A DNA stretch of 64,000 bases from Staphylococcus marylandisciuri. Its GTDB lineage: Bacteria; Bacillota; Bacilli; Staphylococcales; Staphylococcaceae. The stretch spans positions 62,001 through 126,000 of the forward strand of contig NZ_JAOPKZ010000006.1 of NCBI RefSeq assembly GCF_025519785.1. Direction: 5' to 3'. The translations under genes and the position numbers were made by a program. The notes beneath the pieces were generated by a model. The model did not search any database. It saw only the letters and a list, made by a program, of their open reading frames with translations, and was not told the origin of the DNA. Shown one piece after another: positions 30,956-40,169 of the stretch. Numbering within the stretch: the first letter of the stretch is position 1; the number at the start of each line of letters is the position of its first letter.

Positions 30956-31044
30956 TTGAACGTATAGATAGCTTATAAAAAAAGTATTTATATAGTTATT
31001 TAAACTGTATCTCCCATATTTTTCTTTAGTAGAATTATATCTAT

Positions 31045-31833
31045 TTATATCTTAGCTCTCCAAAAATGCCCTTCTAAGCAACTGACTTTTTCAATCTTTT
31101 GTTGTAAAGCTAATTTTTTTAACTCTTTATTGAGGACTTTTTCTGGCCATTCGTATATAGTCAGTAGTTCTTCTTTCGTGACGAGCTGTTGGTATTGAAT
31201 GTAACCCTCTAAAGAAGGGGGGAGTTCCTTTTCAATAGAATGACCTATTAACTCATTGATGATATAAGTGTAAATATGATAAGGATAAAGCCCTTCTACC
31301 TTTAGTCCTTCCTCATGAACATCTTCGCTAAAAAAGACTAATGATGGTGCTTCATCAATCTCCATTTCCCGAGCTATATGCAGATCAACTTGTAGGCTAT
31401 CTTTCAGCTTATTATGATGAAGGTCTTCTTTGAAAACGCTATAATCCAATCCTGCATTACATATACAATCACTGACCATATCTTCGGTAATGATATCTCT
31501 TTTAGGGATAATTTCATTTTGAATTAAGTGTATGAAACGTTCAGCTCGTACCCGTCCTTGCAGTTCTGCAGCCTTATAGGCAAGGGCGATATTATCTAGT
31601 TCAGAAGTACTTTGAGCCTGACATTTAGTTAGAACACGCAAAGAGGGGTTTAGTATATGTCGAACACGAATATATTGTTTATACTCAATACGTAATTTAG
31701 ATAGAATAGCAGATAGTTTAAAACAATCTTTGCTAAACGGATCGAAGAAAGAGTAGATCTCAATTTTACTTACAGGTGAAAGATTTGTATCTTCACGACT
31801 ATTAGGTTGTAACATCTTTAATTCTCCAGTCAT
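31045..31833 (-). CDS. spxH: SpxH/YjbH, ClpXP adaptor for Spx
   Basis: 262 residues, DsbA/thioredoxin-like family. The N terminus carries SPVSKIEIYSFFDPFSKDCFKLS, in which the usual CxxC is reduced to S-x-x-C as in S. aureus YjbH. Further conserved blocks are IRVRHILNPSL and EGLYPYHIYTYIINEL. It binds Spx and hands it to ClpXP; disulfide stress inactivates it by aggregation. ATG 31833 with GTAGGTG upstream. It follows the truncated haemoglobin gene by 16 bases, the conserved yjbI-yjbH operon. Confidence 0.95.
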   Translation of the reverse strand: MTGELKMLQPNSREDTNLSPVSKIEIYSFFDPFSKDCFKLSAILSKLRIEYKQYIRVRHILNPSLRVLTKCQAQSTSELDNIALAYKAAELQGRVRAERFIHLIQNEIIPKRDIITEDMVSDCICNAGLDYSVFKEDLHHNKLKDSLQVDLHIAREMEIDEAPSLVFFSEDVHEEGLKVEGLYPYHIYTYIINELIGHSIEKELPPSLEGYIQYQQLVTKEELLTIYEWPEKVLNKELKKLALQQKIEKVSCLEGHFWRAKI

Positions 31834-31849
31834 GTTTTTTCACCTACAA

Positions 31850-32221
31850 TTAATTTTCGGAATTGACCATATGATTAGCTGTCAGTTTAAGTCTTTCAAA
31901 TAAATACTCACCGACGCCGGACGGAAAGTTTGCAGCCTCGATAGCAATGTGCATGTTCTCTAGCCAAGCGTCACGTTCATATGGAGTAATGCGGAAATTC
32001 ATATGGCGCATCTTTAACATTGGATGACCGTGCTCAGCAGTATACAGTAAAGGCCCGCCCAAAAACTGAGTTAGAAATTGCTTTTGTTTTCTGCTTGTTT
32101 CCTCAAAGTCACCAGGAAATAAGTAATTAATTCTATCATCTTGTTTAACTAATCTATAGAAATGATCAATCATAGCGTAAAGCGCGTCTTTTCCAATGAT
32201 TTCATAAGGTGTTTGTTTCAT
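31850..32221 (-). CDS. Truncated haemoglobin, group II
   Basis: 123 residues. YEIIGKDALYAMIDHFYRLVKQD and LFPGDFEETSRKQKQFLTQFLGGP are the TrHb signature, with KMRHMNFRI and the HxxW-like C-terminal pattern of group II (YjbI type). It probably binds O2 or NO and may relieve nitrosative stress or interact with SpxH. ATG 32221 with GGTGAGAAT upstream. It is the first gene of the operon with spxH. Confidence 0.9.
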   Translation of the reverse strand: MKQTPYEIIGKDALYAMIDHFYRLVKQDDRINYLFPGDFEETSRKQKQFLTQFLGGPLLYTAEHGHPMLKMRHMNFRITPYERDAWLENMHIAIEAANFPSGVGEYLFERLKLTANHMVNSEN

Positions 32222-32349
32222 ATTCTCACCAGTTCTGAATAATCTACTATTAATATAACATGAATCGTTACATATGGAAGTAATTTGACTTCGTATAACA
32301 TAGGTGACTACAAGGTTATAGCATGTCGGGAGGGATAAGTTCTTACTAA

Positions 32350-32937
32350 CTAGTACTTATGAGTTAGCAGCTCCTTGCGGTCAAAAAAGCGCTTCACTTT
32401 ATTATCAGGTTCTTGGTAATCAATTCCGTATGACTGTAATAATTGTCGAAACTCTACTCGTCCTTCATCATAGTTATCTACTTCATACTCCAGTTCGTAA
32501 TCGGTTACATCTAAGTATTCGCTTTTATCTAAGACAAGTAAATTGTCTCCTTTAGCTACTTCCATTCGCGTAGTGGTAAGGGAACCTAGTATTTCTAATT
32601 GATGGATGTTAGCATTAATGGACTCAAGTTCTTCTGTTATATCCTGAGGAAGGGCGGAAGGATGAAGTTGCTCTCCGATGTGAGGTTGAACATTTGTCTC
32701 AAAATTATATTCAAGTAAGCCGACTTTAGCTGGAACCTTTAAAGTCATTTCTAAAGTATTATGTTTTTTTCTAATTCTTAATGCACACAGATGGTGTTTT
32801 AAAGTGAAATCAGGTGTGTCTATATAATAATTTGTTTGTGTGAAGGCTGGAGTATGTTTAAAGTGATCGTTTTTAAGTTGTGAGTATTGTTCCTCGCTTA
32901 ACAATTGTTTGAATTCTATTTCGTTATTCGTTGCCAT
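32350..32937 (-). CDS. CYTH domain protein (YjbK-like)
   Basis: 195 residues. The N-terminal NNEIEFKQLL contains the E-x-E-x-K signature of CYTH / triphosphate tunnel metalloenzymes. Later strands follow with alternating charged residues (LRIRKKHNTLEMTLKVP, DYELEYEVDNYDEG). These enzymes act on triphosphates (inorganic triphosphate or nucleotides); the substrate here is unknown. ATG 32937 has AAGGAG eight bases upstream, preferred over GTG 32946. It is divergent from the UPF0738-relQ-nadK-rlu operon, the same grouping as Bacillus yjbK-yjbO. Confidence 0.85.
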   Translation of the reverse strand: MATNNEIEFKQLLSEEQYSQLKNDHFKHTPAFTQTNYYIDTPDFTLKHHLCALRIRKKHNTLEMTLKVPAKVGLLEYNFETNVQPHIGEQLHPSALPQDITEELESINANIHQLEILGSLTTTRMEVAKGDNLLVLDKSEYLDVTDYELEYEVDNYDEGRVEFRQLLQSYGIDYQEPDNKVKRFFDRKELLTHKY

Positions 32938-33122
32938 ATCATTCACTCCTTCACACCTATTATGAAGAACACGGCGAAATTTTAAAAGTAATGTCGATTG
33001 AAGATGATATAAGGATTGTTTAGTATTTAATATTGATATTCTGAATCAATCTACGTATTACTTGTAACGTGTTATGTATAAATGAATTATGTTAAAATAA
33101 TTAGCGAATAAGGAGGAAGCGT

Positions 33123-33470
33123 ATGCGTATTTATGTAAATGAAATTAAAATATCTGATGATAGCATTATGTGCTATACTGAAGAGTCTACTAAAGGATTA
33201 ACTGAGGCAGGCCAAATGCTCGTAGATAGCGATAATTATGCGTTCGCATATATACTTGACGATGGTGAGTCATATTCCTATTTACTCTTCGTTCAAGAAA
33301 CGTGGTCAATGTTACATAATCATAAGGGGAAAAAGGTTATAGTAAATGACGAACTTGAACTTGAGCATTTCGAGGAGGAGTTAAATTATATCCTCGATAA
33401 TATAGAAGGTAACTCTAACTACGGTAAAGAATTTGTTAGTGAGGTAGAAGAAACCTTCGAGTTAAAATAA
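33123..33470 (+). CDS. UPF0738 family protein (YjbL-like)
   Basis: 115 residues, acidic, no membrane segment. It matches the UPF0738 family found next to relQ in staphylococci and Bacillus. Function is unknown. ATG 33123 has AAGGAGGAAG immediately upstream. relQ begins 31 bases after its stop on the same message. Confidence 0.8.
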   Translation: MRIYVNEIKISDDSIMCYTEESTKGLTEAGQMLVDSDNYAFAYILDDGESYSYLLFVQETWSMLHNHKGKKVIVNDELELEHFEEELNYILDNIEGNSNYGKEFVSEVEETFELK

Positions 33471-33501
33471 TTAGCGGTAGTACCGAAGCGGAGTGAACAT
33501 T

Positions 33502-34137
33502 ATGAATCAATGGGATCTGTTTTTAGCTCCATATAAACAAGCTGTAGATGAATTAAAGATTAAATTAAAGGGTTTACGTAAACAATATGATGTCAGTGAA
33601 CAAGCTTCACCTATTGAATTTGTGACTGGCCGCGTGAAACCTATGACTAGCATTATAGATAAGGCAAATAAGAGACGAATACCCTTTGATCGTTTGCATG
33701 AAGAGATGTATGACATCGCTGGGTTAAGGGTTATGTGCCAATTCGTAGATGATATTGACGTCGTCGTTGATTTACTGAGACAGCGTGAAGATTTTCGCGT
33801 TGTTGAAGAGCGCGATTATATTAATAATACTAAACAAAGTGGATATCGTTCTTATCACGTCATAATTGCTTATCCTATAGAGACATTAAGTGGTGGAACA
33901 GAAATACTTGCTGAGATACAAATACGCACATTAGCTATGAACTTTTGGGCGACAATTGAACATACTTTGCGTTATAAATATGATGGAGATTATCCTCCAC
34001 AAATACAACATCGGCTAGAGCGTGCAGCGGAAGCAGCATATTTATTAGATGAAGAAATGTCAGAAATTAAAGAAGAGATTCAAGAAGCTCAAAAGTATTA
34101 TTCTAAAAAGCGGGCCAAAAAACATGATAACGACTAG
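33502..34137 (+). CDS. relQ: Small alarmone synthetase RelQ
   Basis: 211 residues, RelA/SpoT synthetase domain only, lacking hydrolase and TGS/ACT domains. Conserved segments are SPIEFVTGRVKPMTSIIDKA, DIAGLRVMC, SGYRSYHVI, EIQIRTLAMNFWATIEHTLRYK. It makes (p)ppGpp from GTP/GDP and ATP, mainly under cell-wall stress in staphylococci. ATG 33502, preceded by GCGGAGTGA, is used rather than an in-frame start three codons earlier. nadK follows 12 bases later. Confidence 0.95.
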   Translation: MNQWDLFLAPYKQAVDELKIKLKGLRKQYDVSEQASPIEFVTGRVKPMTSIIDKANKRRIPFDRLHEEMYDIAGLRVMCQFVDDIDVVVDLLRQREDFRVVEERDYINNTKQSGYRSYHVIIAYPIETLSGGTEILAEIQIRTLAMNFWATIEHTLRYKYDGDYPPQIQHRLERAAEAAYLLDEEMSEIKEEIQEAQKYYSKKRAKKHDND

Positions 34138-34149
34138 TGGGGTGTAAGC

Positions 34150-34959
34150 ATGCGATATGCGATATTATCTAAAGGCGATTCAAAGTCCAATGCATTAAAA
34201 CATAAGATGATGAATTATATGCAAGACTTTGAGATGATTGAAGACGTAGAAGATCCTGAAATTGTAATATCTGTAGGCGGAGATGGCACATTGTTGCAAG
34301 CCTTCCATCAATATAGCCATATGCTTTCAAGGTGCGCATTTGTTGGTGTGCATACGGGTCATCTAGGATTTTATGCTGACTGGCTACCACACGAAGTGGA
34401 AAAACTTATCATTGAAATTACGAACTCGGAATTTCAAGTTATCGAATACCCACTATTAGAGCTGATCGTTCGTTATAATAATGACGGTTATGAAACGCGT
34501 CATTTAGCTTTGAATGAGGCAACTATGAAAACAGAAAATGGCTCCACATTAGTCGTTGATGTAAATATAAGAGGTAAGCAATTTGAACGTTTCAGAGGAG
34601 ATGGTTTATGTGTATCAACACCATCTGGGTCAACTGCTTATAACAAAGCGTTAGGTGGTGCTTTAATCCATCCATCTTTAGAAGCGATGCAATTAACAGA
34701 AATTGCGTCTATCAATAATAGAGTGTTTAGAACAGTGGGTTCACCGCTGGTCTTACCTAAACATCATACATGTTTAATTAAACCAGTAAATATCGATACA
34801 ATTTTAACTACTATTGACCATGTAAGTATTCGACATAAGAATGTGAATTCCATACAGTTTCGTGTAGCAGATGAGAAGATTAGATTCGCTCGCTTTAGAC
34901 CATTTCCATTTTGGAAGCGTGTCCACGACTCCTTCATCTCTAGCGAGGAAGATGACTAA
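34150..34959 (+). CDS. nadK: NAD kinase
   Basis: 269 residues. Motif [12 protein letters not shown] (GGDGT, phosphate donor loop and catalytic Asp), conserved [17 protein letters not shown] and [16 protein letters not shown]. It phosphorylates NAD to NADP and is essential. The TAA stop overlaps the next ATG (TAATG), giving translational coupling with the pseudouridine synthase. Confidence 0.96.
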   Translation: MRYAILSKGDSKSNALKHKMMNYMQDFEMIEDVEDPEIVISVGGDGTLLQAFHQYSHMLSRCAFVGVHTGHLGFYADWLPHEVEKLIIEITNSEFQVIEYPLLELIVRYNNDGYETRHLALNEATMKTENGSTLVVDVNIRGKQFERFRGDGLCVSTPSGSTAYNKALGGALIHPSLEAMQLTEIASINNRVFRTVGSPLVLPKHHTCLIKPVNIDTILTTIDHVSIRHKNVNSIQFRVADEKIRFARFRPFPFWKRVHDSFISSEEDD

Positions 34960-35813
34960 TGCATTTTAGTTATCTAGTTGAGGAAGAAACTTTACTGCGT
35001 CATTTTCTTCAACGGCAACTCTATTCTAAAAAGACGTTAAGTGCCATTAAACGTAATGGTGCTTTATTAGTTAATGGTCAGAAAGTGACCGTCCGTTATC
35101 AACTCTCCATTGGTGATAAGCTAGAAGTGTATCTACCTAAAGAGACTTACAGTTCATATTTAATCCCTCATGTGCAACCATTGAATATCTTATATGAAGA
35201 TGATTATTTCATCATAGTTTCAAAGCCTAATAATCAAAATTGCGCGCCATCAAGAGAACATCCTCATGCGAGTTTAATCGAACAAGTTATAGGCTATTTA
35301 CAACAACGTGGGTCTCAAGTTGTGCCTCATATAGTAACACGCCTCGATCGTCATACTCTAGGTATCGTTATATTTGCAAAGCACGGTTTCATACATCATT
35401 TAATGTCGTATGCCCAGATGCAAAAATGGTATTATGTTATTTGTTATGGGCACATCTTTAATGACTTTACAATTAGTGCGCCTATTGCGAGAGCTGATAA
35501 TAGCATTATTAGACGTGAAGTACGAACGGATGGGAAACCTGCAGTTACGAAATTAGAGCTAATTAACAGGTCACAAGCGTATAGTCTGTGTCGTGCACAA
35601 TTAATTACCGGACGGACCCATCAACTCAGAGTGCACTTCGCGTACATAGGTCATCCTATAGTGGGGGATGATTTGTATGAGGGAAAGCACCATAACTATA
35701 AGTCACAGTTACTGCGTTGTGTTGAAGTTCAATTTATACATCCTATAACTAAGAAAGAAATAGTCATAAAAGATAAATACCAATCAATAGAAACTATATT
35801 CAATATGGTGTAA
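34959..35813 (+). CDS. RluA-family RNA pseudouridine synthase
   Basis: 284 residues. The N-terminal S4-like region (~1-70) is followed by the RluA catalytic domain with RLDRHTLGIVIFAKH, in which Asp is the nucleophile. TGRTHQLRVHFAYIGHPIVGDDLY is also present. It modifies uridines in rRNA or tRNA; the target is unknown. Usual members have R-L-D-x-x-T-S-G; here Leu replaces Ser, a tolerated variant. Its ATG overlaps the nadK stop, and mgtE follows. Confidence 0.9.
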   Translation: MHFSYLVEEETLLRHFLQRQLYSKKTLSAIKRNGALLVNGQKVTVRYQLSIGDKLEVYLPKETYSSYLIPHVQPLNILYEDDYFIIVSKPNNQNCAPSREHPHASLIEQVIGYLQQRGSQVVPHIVTRLDRHTLGIVIFAKHGFIHHLMSYAQMQKWYYVICYGHIFNDFTISAPIARADNSIIRREVRTDGKPAVTKLELINRSQAYSLCRAQLITGRTHQLRVHFAYIGHPIVGDDLYEGKHHNYKSQLLRCVEVQFIHPITKKEIVIKDKYQSIETIFNMV

Positions 35814-35838
35814 TTGTTAGGGTTTGGAGGTGTGTGCT

Positions 35839-37224
35839 ATGGCAAACGAGCACGATAATAAATATTTAAATGAAAAAGAAGTATACAATAAAGAATTGTT
35901 AGATCAATTGTTAATAGATAATCACATCGATGAATTTAGAGATGAATTTCTCGGCATGCATACGTATGAACAAAGTGAATATTTCGAAGATAGTGATAAT
36001 GAGATTAGACAGCATATCTTCGAAGTATTATCTCCTGAAGAAGTGGCAGATTTCTTTGAACAACTTGAGTTTGAAGAAGAAGAATACGACCCATTATTTG
36101 ATTCGATGAATGCTAATTATGCTAGTAAAGTGCTAGAATACATGTCATATGACAATGCTGTTGATATCATGAATCAATTGTCCAAGCAGAAAGTTGTAAG
36201 TATGCTTACTTTAATGAATAAAGAAGATGCTAAAGAGATCAAAGCCTTACTTCATTACGAAGAAGACACAGCCGGCGGTATAATGACTACGGAGTACATT
36301 TCTCTTAAAGTAACCACACCTGTTAAAGAGGCTTTAATGCACGTTAAAGAGCAGGCGCCAAATGCTGAAACGATCTACGTCATCTTTGCTGTTAATGACC
36401 ATAAGCAATTGGTCGGCGTGTTATCACTGCGAGATTTAATTGTGGCAGAGAATGATGCGTACATAGAAGATATAATGAGTGAACGTGTCGTAAGCGCCAA
36501 TGTGGCTGATGACCAAGAGGACGTTGCTCAAAAGATGCGAGACTATGATTTCATCGCCATGCCAGTTGTTGATTATCAAGATCATCTACTCGGTATTATC
36601 ACTATCGATGATATCTTAGATGTTATGGACGAAGAAGCTAGTGAAGATTACTCACGTTTAGCAGGGGTTTCAGATGTAAACGCTAAACATGATTCGATAT
36701 TTAAGACAGCCGGTAAACGATTGCCGTGGCTTATTACTTTGACATTCTTAAGTATGATTACTGCTACTTTAATTGGTTCTTTTGAAGATACGCTTTCTAA
36801 AGTCGCATTATTAGGTGCTTTCATTCCTATCATTAGCGGGATGTCAGGTAATTCAGGAACACAATCACTGGCCGTTTCAGTGCGTAAGATTTCAACCGGA
36901 GAAATAAATGAGCAGAGTAAATTTCTAGTGGCGTTGCGAGAAGCAGGAAGCGGTCTTTTAAGTGGCGTAGTTTGTGGTGTATTACTGATATTGTGTATTA
37001 TGATTCTCCATCATCAACCGATACTAGCTCTGATAGTTGGAGCAAGTTTAACTGCAGCTATGACAGTAGGTACACTCATGGGTGCGGTTATACCACTAAT
37101 TATGAATAAACTTCACATTGACCCTGCTGTGGCAAGTGGACCATTCATAACTACAATAAACGACATCATCAGTATGTTAATCTACTTTGGATTAGCTACA
37201 TCATTGATGAATTACTTAACGTAA
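35839..37224 (+). CDS. mgtE: Magnesium transporter MgtE
   Basis: 461 residues. The acidic MgtE N domain (~1-125) is followed by two CBS domains (~130-255) that sense Mg2+. Five transmembrane helices (~280-460) carry GMSGNSGTQSLAVSVR and the pore-associated TAAMTVGTLMGAVIP. It is a Mg2+-gated channel. ATG 35839 with GGAGGTG seven bases upstream. The cation antiporter gene follows by nine bases, so ion genes share a message. No Mg2+ riboswitch was seen upstream. Confidence 0.95.
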   Translation: MANEHDNKYLNEKEVYNKELLDQLLIDNHIDEFRDEFLGMHTYEQSEYFEDSDNEIRQHIFEVLSPEEVADFFEQLEFEEEEYDPLFDSMNANYASKVLEYMSYDNAVDIMNQLSKQKVVSMLTLMNKEDAKEIKALLHYEEDTAGGIMTTEYISLKVTTPVKEALMHVKEQAPNAETIYVIFAVNDHKQLVGVLSLRDLIVAENDAYIEDIMSERVVSANVADDQEDVAQKMRDYDFIAMPVVDYQDHLLGIITIDDILDVMDEEASEDYSRLAGVSDVNAKHDSIFKTAGKRLPWLITLTFLSMITATLIGSFEDTLSKVALLGAFIPIISGMSGNSGTQSLAVSVRKISTGEINEQSKFLVALREAGSGLLSGVVCGVLLILCIMILHHQPILALIVGASLTAAMTVGTLMGAVIPLIMNKLHIDPAVASGPFITTINDIISMLIYFGLATSLMNYLT

Positions 37225-37233
37225 GGAGGACCT

Positions 37234-39069
37234 ATGGAATTTGTATCTTTAGTCGTCGTCGTTCTCGCTGCGTTTCTTACTCCAATTATCATCAATAGAC
37301 TAAATTTAAATTTCATCCCTATTGTGATCGCAGAGGTATTGATGGGTATTATACTTGGTCACTCTTTTCTCAATATCGTTGAGAAGGATGCCATGCTGAA
37401 GATATTATCCACTTTAGGATTTATCTTCCTCATGTTTCTAAGTGGTTTAGAGATAGATTTTAAAGCCTTCAAAAAGGACACTAGAACGAGTGGGAAAGAA
37501 AAGTCTGATTCAAAGTCGCCCGGTCATTTGAGATTGGCTACAACTGTGTTTGCTCTGATCATGGTTGTCTCAATCGTTTTCGCTTACCTATTTAAATGGT
37601 TCGGACTGATCGATGACGTACTGCTCATGGTCATCATTATATCGACCATTTCTTTAGGGGTTGTAGTACCGACGTTAAAAGAAATGAACATCATGCGCAC
37701 GACCATAGGGCAGTTTATCTTACTTGTAGCTGTATTAGCTGATTTGTCAACGATGATACTGTTAACTGCGTATGGTGCTTTAAACGCTAAAAGCGGTGCA
37801 CCATTATGGCTAACTTTGGTGCTCGTCGTGGTTGCAATCGTCTTCTATCTATTAGGTGTAAAGTTAAAGAAAGTCACTTATCTACGCAAATTAATGGATG
37901 GAACGACTCAAATTGGTATACGGGCAGTATTCGCTCTTATTTTATTTTTAGTAGCTTTAGCTGAAGGTGTAGGAGCTGAAAATATCTTAGGTGCATTCCT
38001 AGCAGGGGTGGTGGTCTCGTTATTAGGACCGGACCAAGATATGATTGAGAAGTTAGATTCATTTGGCTACGGCTTCTTTATTCCTATATTCTTTATCATG
38101 GTAGGTGTGGATTTAAATATACCAGCCTTGATTAAAGAGCCATCCATGTTAATCATTATACCTATATTAATTATCGCCTTCCTAGCTTCAAAGATCATTC
38201 CTGTATTCTATATCCGGCGATGGTTTGATACGCGTACTACGATAGCATCGGCATTCTTATTAACGTCGACGCTATCCTTAGTTATAGCAGCCGCTAAGAT
38301 TGCTGAACAGTTAGGTGCTATATCAGCCAACCTTTCTGGTATATTAGTGTTGAGTGCAGTGCTAACCTGCGTATTTGTACCGATAGTATTTAAGAAGCTC
38401 TTCCCCATACCGGATGAAAGTACAAGGCGTATTAAGGTCAGTATGATAGGTAAGAATCAATTAACTATACCTATAGCACAGAATTTATCATCCCAGTTGT
38501 ATCAAGTCTCGCTTTATTATCGTAACGATTTAAGCGATAATCGACGACTGTCCGATGATATCACAATTATCGAAATAGCAGATTATGAAGTTGACTTATT
38601 AGAGAAATTAGGCCTATTTGAGCAAGATATTATCGTATGTTCGACCAATGATGATGATATCAACCGAAATGTGGCGCTTATGGCTAAAGCGCACGGTATT
38701 AAAAGGGTCATATGTCGTCTAGAATCAAACTCAGATGATCAAGAATTGAGACGAGAAGGAATTGAGATATTTAGTAGTTTTACGAGTAATAAGATTTTAC
38801 TCAAAGGCCTTATTGAAACGCCGAATATGTTAAACCTCTTGAGTAATGTTGAAACATCGCTATACGAGATTGCTATGCTAAACCATAAATTCGATGGTAT
38901 ACAGTTACGAAATTTCCCATTTGGCGGCGATATTATCTTCGTACGTATTATACGTAACAATGAATCTATCGTCCCTCATGGCGATACGCAATTACGTTAT
39001 AGAGATCGTGTTATCGTTACAGGGTCAAAAGAATATGTTGATGAATTAAAACGAGAATTAGAATTTTAA
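37234..39069 (+). CDS. cpaA: CPA2-family cation/proton antiporter CpaA
   Basis: 611 residues. About 12 transmembrane helices of the Na+/H+ exchanger domain (1-390) are followed by an RCK_N (TrkA-N) domain (~400-520) and a C-terminal RCK_C domain (~525-611). The S. aureus orthologue immediately upstream of fabI is CpaA, which binds c-di-AMP through RCK_C; that identity is transferred from synteny and architecture. ATG 37234 with AAGGAGG. It ends at a palindromic terminator. Confidence 0.9.
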   Translation: MEFVSLVVVVLAAFLTPIIINRLNLNFIPIVIAEVLMGIILGHSFLNIVEKDAMLKILSTLGFIFLMFLSGLEIDFKAFKKDTRTSGKEKSDSKSPGHLRLATTVFALIMVVSIVFAYLFKWFGLIDDVLLMVIIISTISLGVVVPTLKEMNIMRTTIGQFILLVAVLADLSTMILLTAYGALNAKSGAPLWLTLVLVVVAIVFYLLGVKLKKVTYLRKLMDGTTQIGIRAVFALILFLVALAEGVGAENILGAFLAGVVVSLLGPDQDMIEKLDSFGYGFFIPIFFIMVGVDLNIPALIKEPSMLIIIPILIIAFLASKIIPVFYIRRWFDTRTTIASAFLLTSTLSLVIAAAKIAEQLGAISANLSGILVLSAVLTCVFVPIVFKKLFPIPDESTRRIKVSMIGKNQLTIPIAQNLSSQLYQVSLYYRNDLSDNRRLSDDITIIEIADYEVDLLEKLGLFEQDIIVCSTNDDDINRNVALMAKAHGIKRVICRLESNSDDQELRREGIEIFSSFTSNKILLKGLIETPNMLNLLSNVETSLYEIAMLNHKFDGIQLRNFPFGGDIIFVRIIRNNESIVPHGDTQLRYRDRVIVTGSKEYVDELKRELEF

Positions 39070-39091
39070 CTACTAGGATAGTTAATCTATC

Positions 39092-39144
39092 GGGAGCGGG
39101 ACAGAAATCTAATTTAAATAAAAAGATTTCGTAGTCCCGCTCCC
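39092..39144. repeat. Palindromic intergenic element, asymmetric form
   Basis: Left arm GGGAGCGGGACAGAAATCT, right arm AGATTTCGTAGTCCCGCTCCC: the right arm has the CGTAG variant of the long units, so the stem has an internal bulge. It follows cpaA and precedes fabI. Confidence 0.88.
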
Positions 39145-39309
39145 ATAAACTAGTGCGTTAAATGTAATAACAATTGTTTATCATTTAGTCTCAATGTTAA
39201 AATGTTTAGTGGAATAATCAAGCGCGTTTCGTAAGCAAGTGTTGACGGGATGACTATAGTAACTGAATTCACTTGTAAACCGAATTAAGTTAAAAAAGGA
39301 GTTAAAGAT

Positions 39310-40080
39310 ATGTTTAGTTTAGAAGGTAAGACGTTCGTAGTTATGGGTATTGCGAACAAGAGAAGCATTGGTTTTGGCGTGGCAAAAGTATTAGACCAAT
39401 TAGGTGCTAAATTAGTGTTTACTTATCGTAAAGAACGTAGTTTAAAGCAATTAGAGAAACTAGTAGATGACTTAAACCAAACGGAAAAGCACTTATACCA
39501 AATCGATGTTCAAAGTGATGAAGATGTGGTTAACGGTTTTGAAAAGATTGGTAAAGAAATCGGTCGTATCGATGGTGTCTATCACTCTATTGCATTTGCT
39601 AATGTTGAAGAATTAAGAGGTCGCTTCTCAGATACTTCAAGAGATGGCTTCTTATTAGCTCAGGATATAAGTTCATACTCATTAACGATTGTAGCTAGAG
39701 AAGCGAGAAAGATCATGGATGAGGGTGGTAGTATAGTAGCTACTACTTATATTGGTGGAGAATACGCCGTGCCGAACTATAATGTAATGGGCGTAGCTAA
39801 AGCAAGTTTAGAAGCTAATGTGCGTTATTTAGCTGCTGATTTAGGTGCAGATAACATCCGTGTTAATGCTATCTCTGCAGGTCCGATACGTACACTAAGT
39901 GCTAAAGGTGTAGGTGGCTTTAATGCGATTCTGAAAGAGATTGAAGAACGTGCGCCATTACAGCGTAATGTGGATCAAGAGGAAGTAGGCAAAACGGCTG
40001 CGTACTTACTCGGAGATTTATCAAGTGGTGTAACTGGTGAAAATATTCATGTTGATGCTGGTTTCCACGCGATTAAATAA
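39310..40080 (+). CDS. fabI: Enoyl-ACP reductase FabI
   Basis: 256 residues, SDR family, exact FabI length. Cofactor motif GIANKRSIGFGVAKVL, catalytic Tyr 157 and Lys 164 in YNVMGVAKAS, and GPIRTLSAKGVGGF. It performs the last reduction of each fatty-acid elongation cycle using NADPH in staphylococci and is the triclosan target. ATG 39310 with AAAAAGGAG. It is a single gene between two palindromic elements; no FapR operator was recognised in its upstream region. Confidence 0.97.
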   Translation: MFSLEGKTFVVMGIANKRSIGFGVAKVLDQLGAKLVFTYRKERSLKQLEKLVDDLNQTEKHLYQIDVQSDEDVVNGFEKIGKEIGRIDGVYHSIAFANVEELRGRFSDTSRDGFLLAQDISSYSLTIVAREARKIMDEGGSIVATTYIGGEYAVPNYNVMGVAKASLEANVRYLAADLGADNIRVNAISAGPIRTLSAKGVGGFNAILKEIEERAPLQRNVDQEEVGKTAAYLLGDLSSGVTGENIHVDAGFHAIK

Positions 40081-40092
40081 GAGTAGTAAAAA

Positions 40093-40144
40093 GGGAGCGG
40101 GACAGAAATCTTTTTTATTCAAATTAGATTTCTGTCCCGCTCCC
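40093..40144. repeat. Palindromic intergenic element (convergent junction)
   Basis: GGGAGCGGGACAGAAATCT / AGATTTCTGTCCCGCTCCC with a one-base-longer T run in the loop, between convergent fabI and the AI-2E permease gene. Confidence 0.9.
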
Positions 40145-40169
40145 CTCATCTTAGTATGTTTTTTATCTT

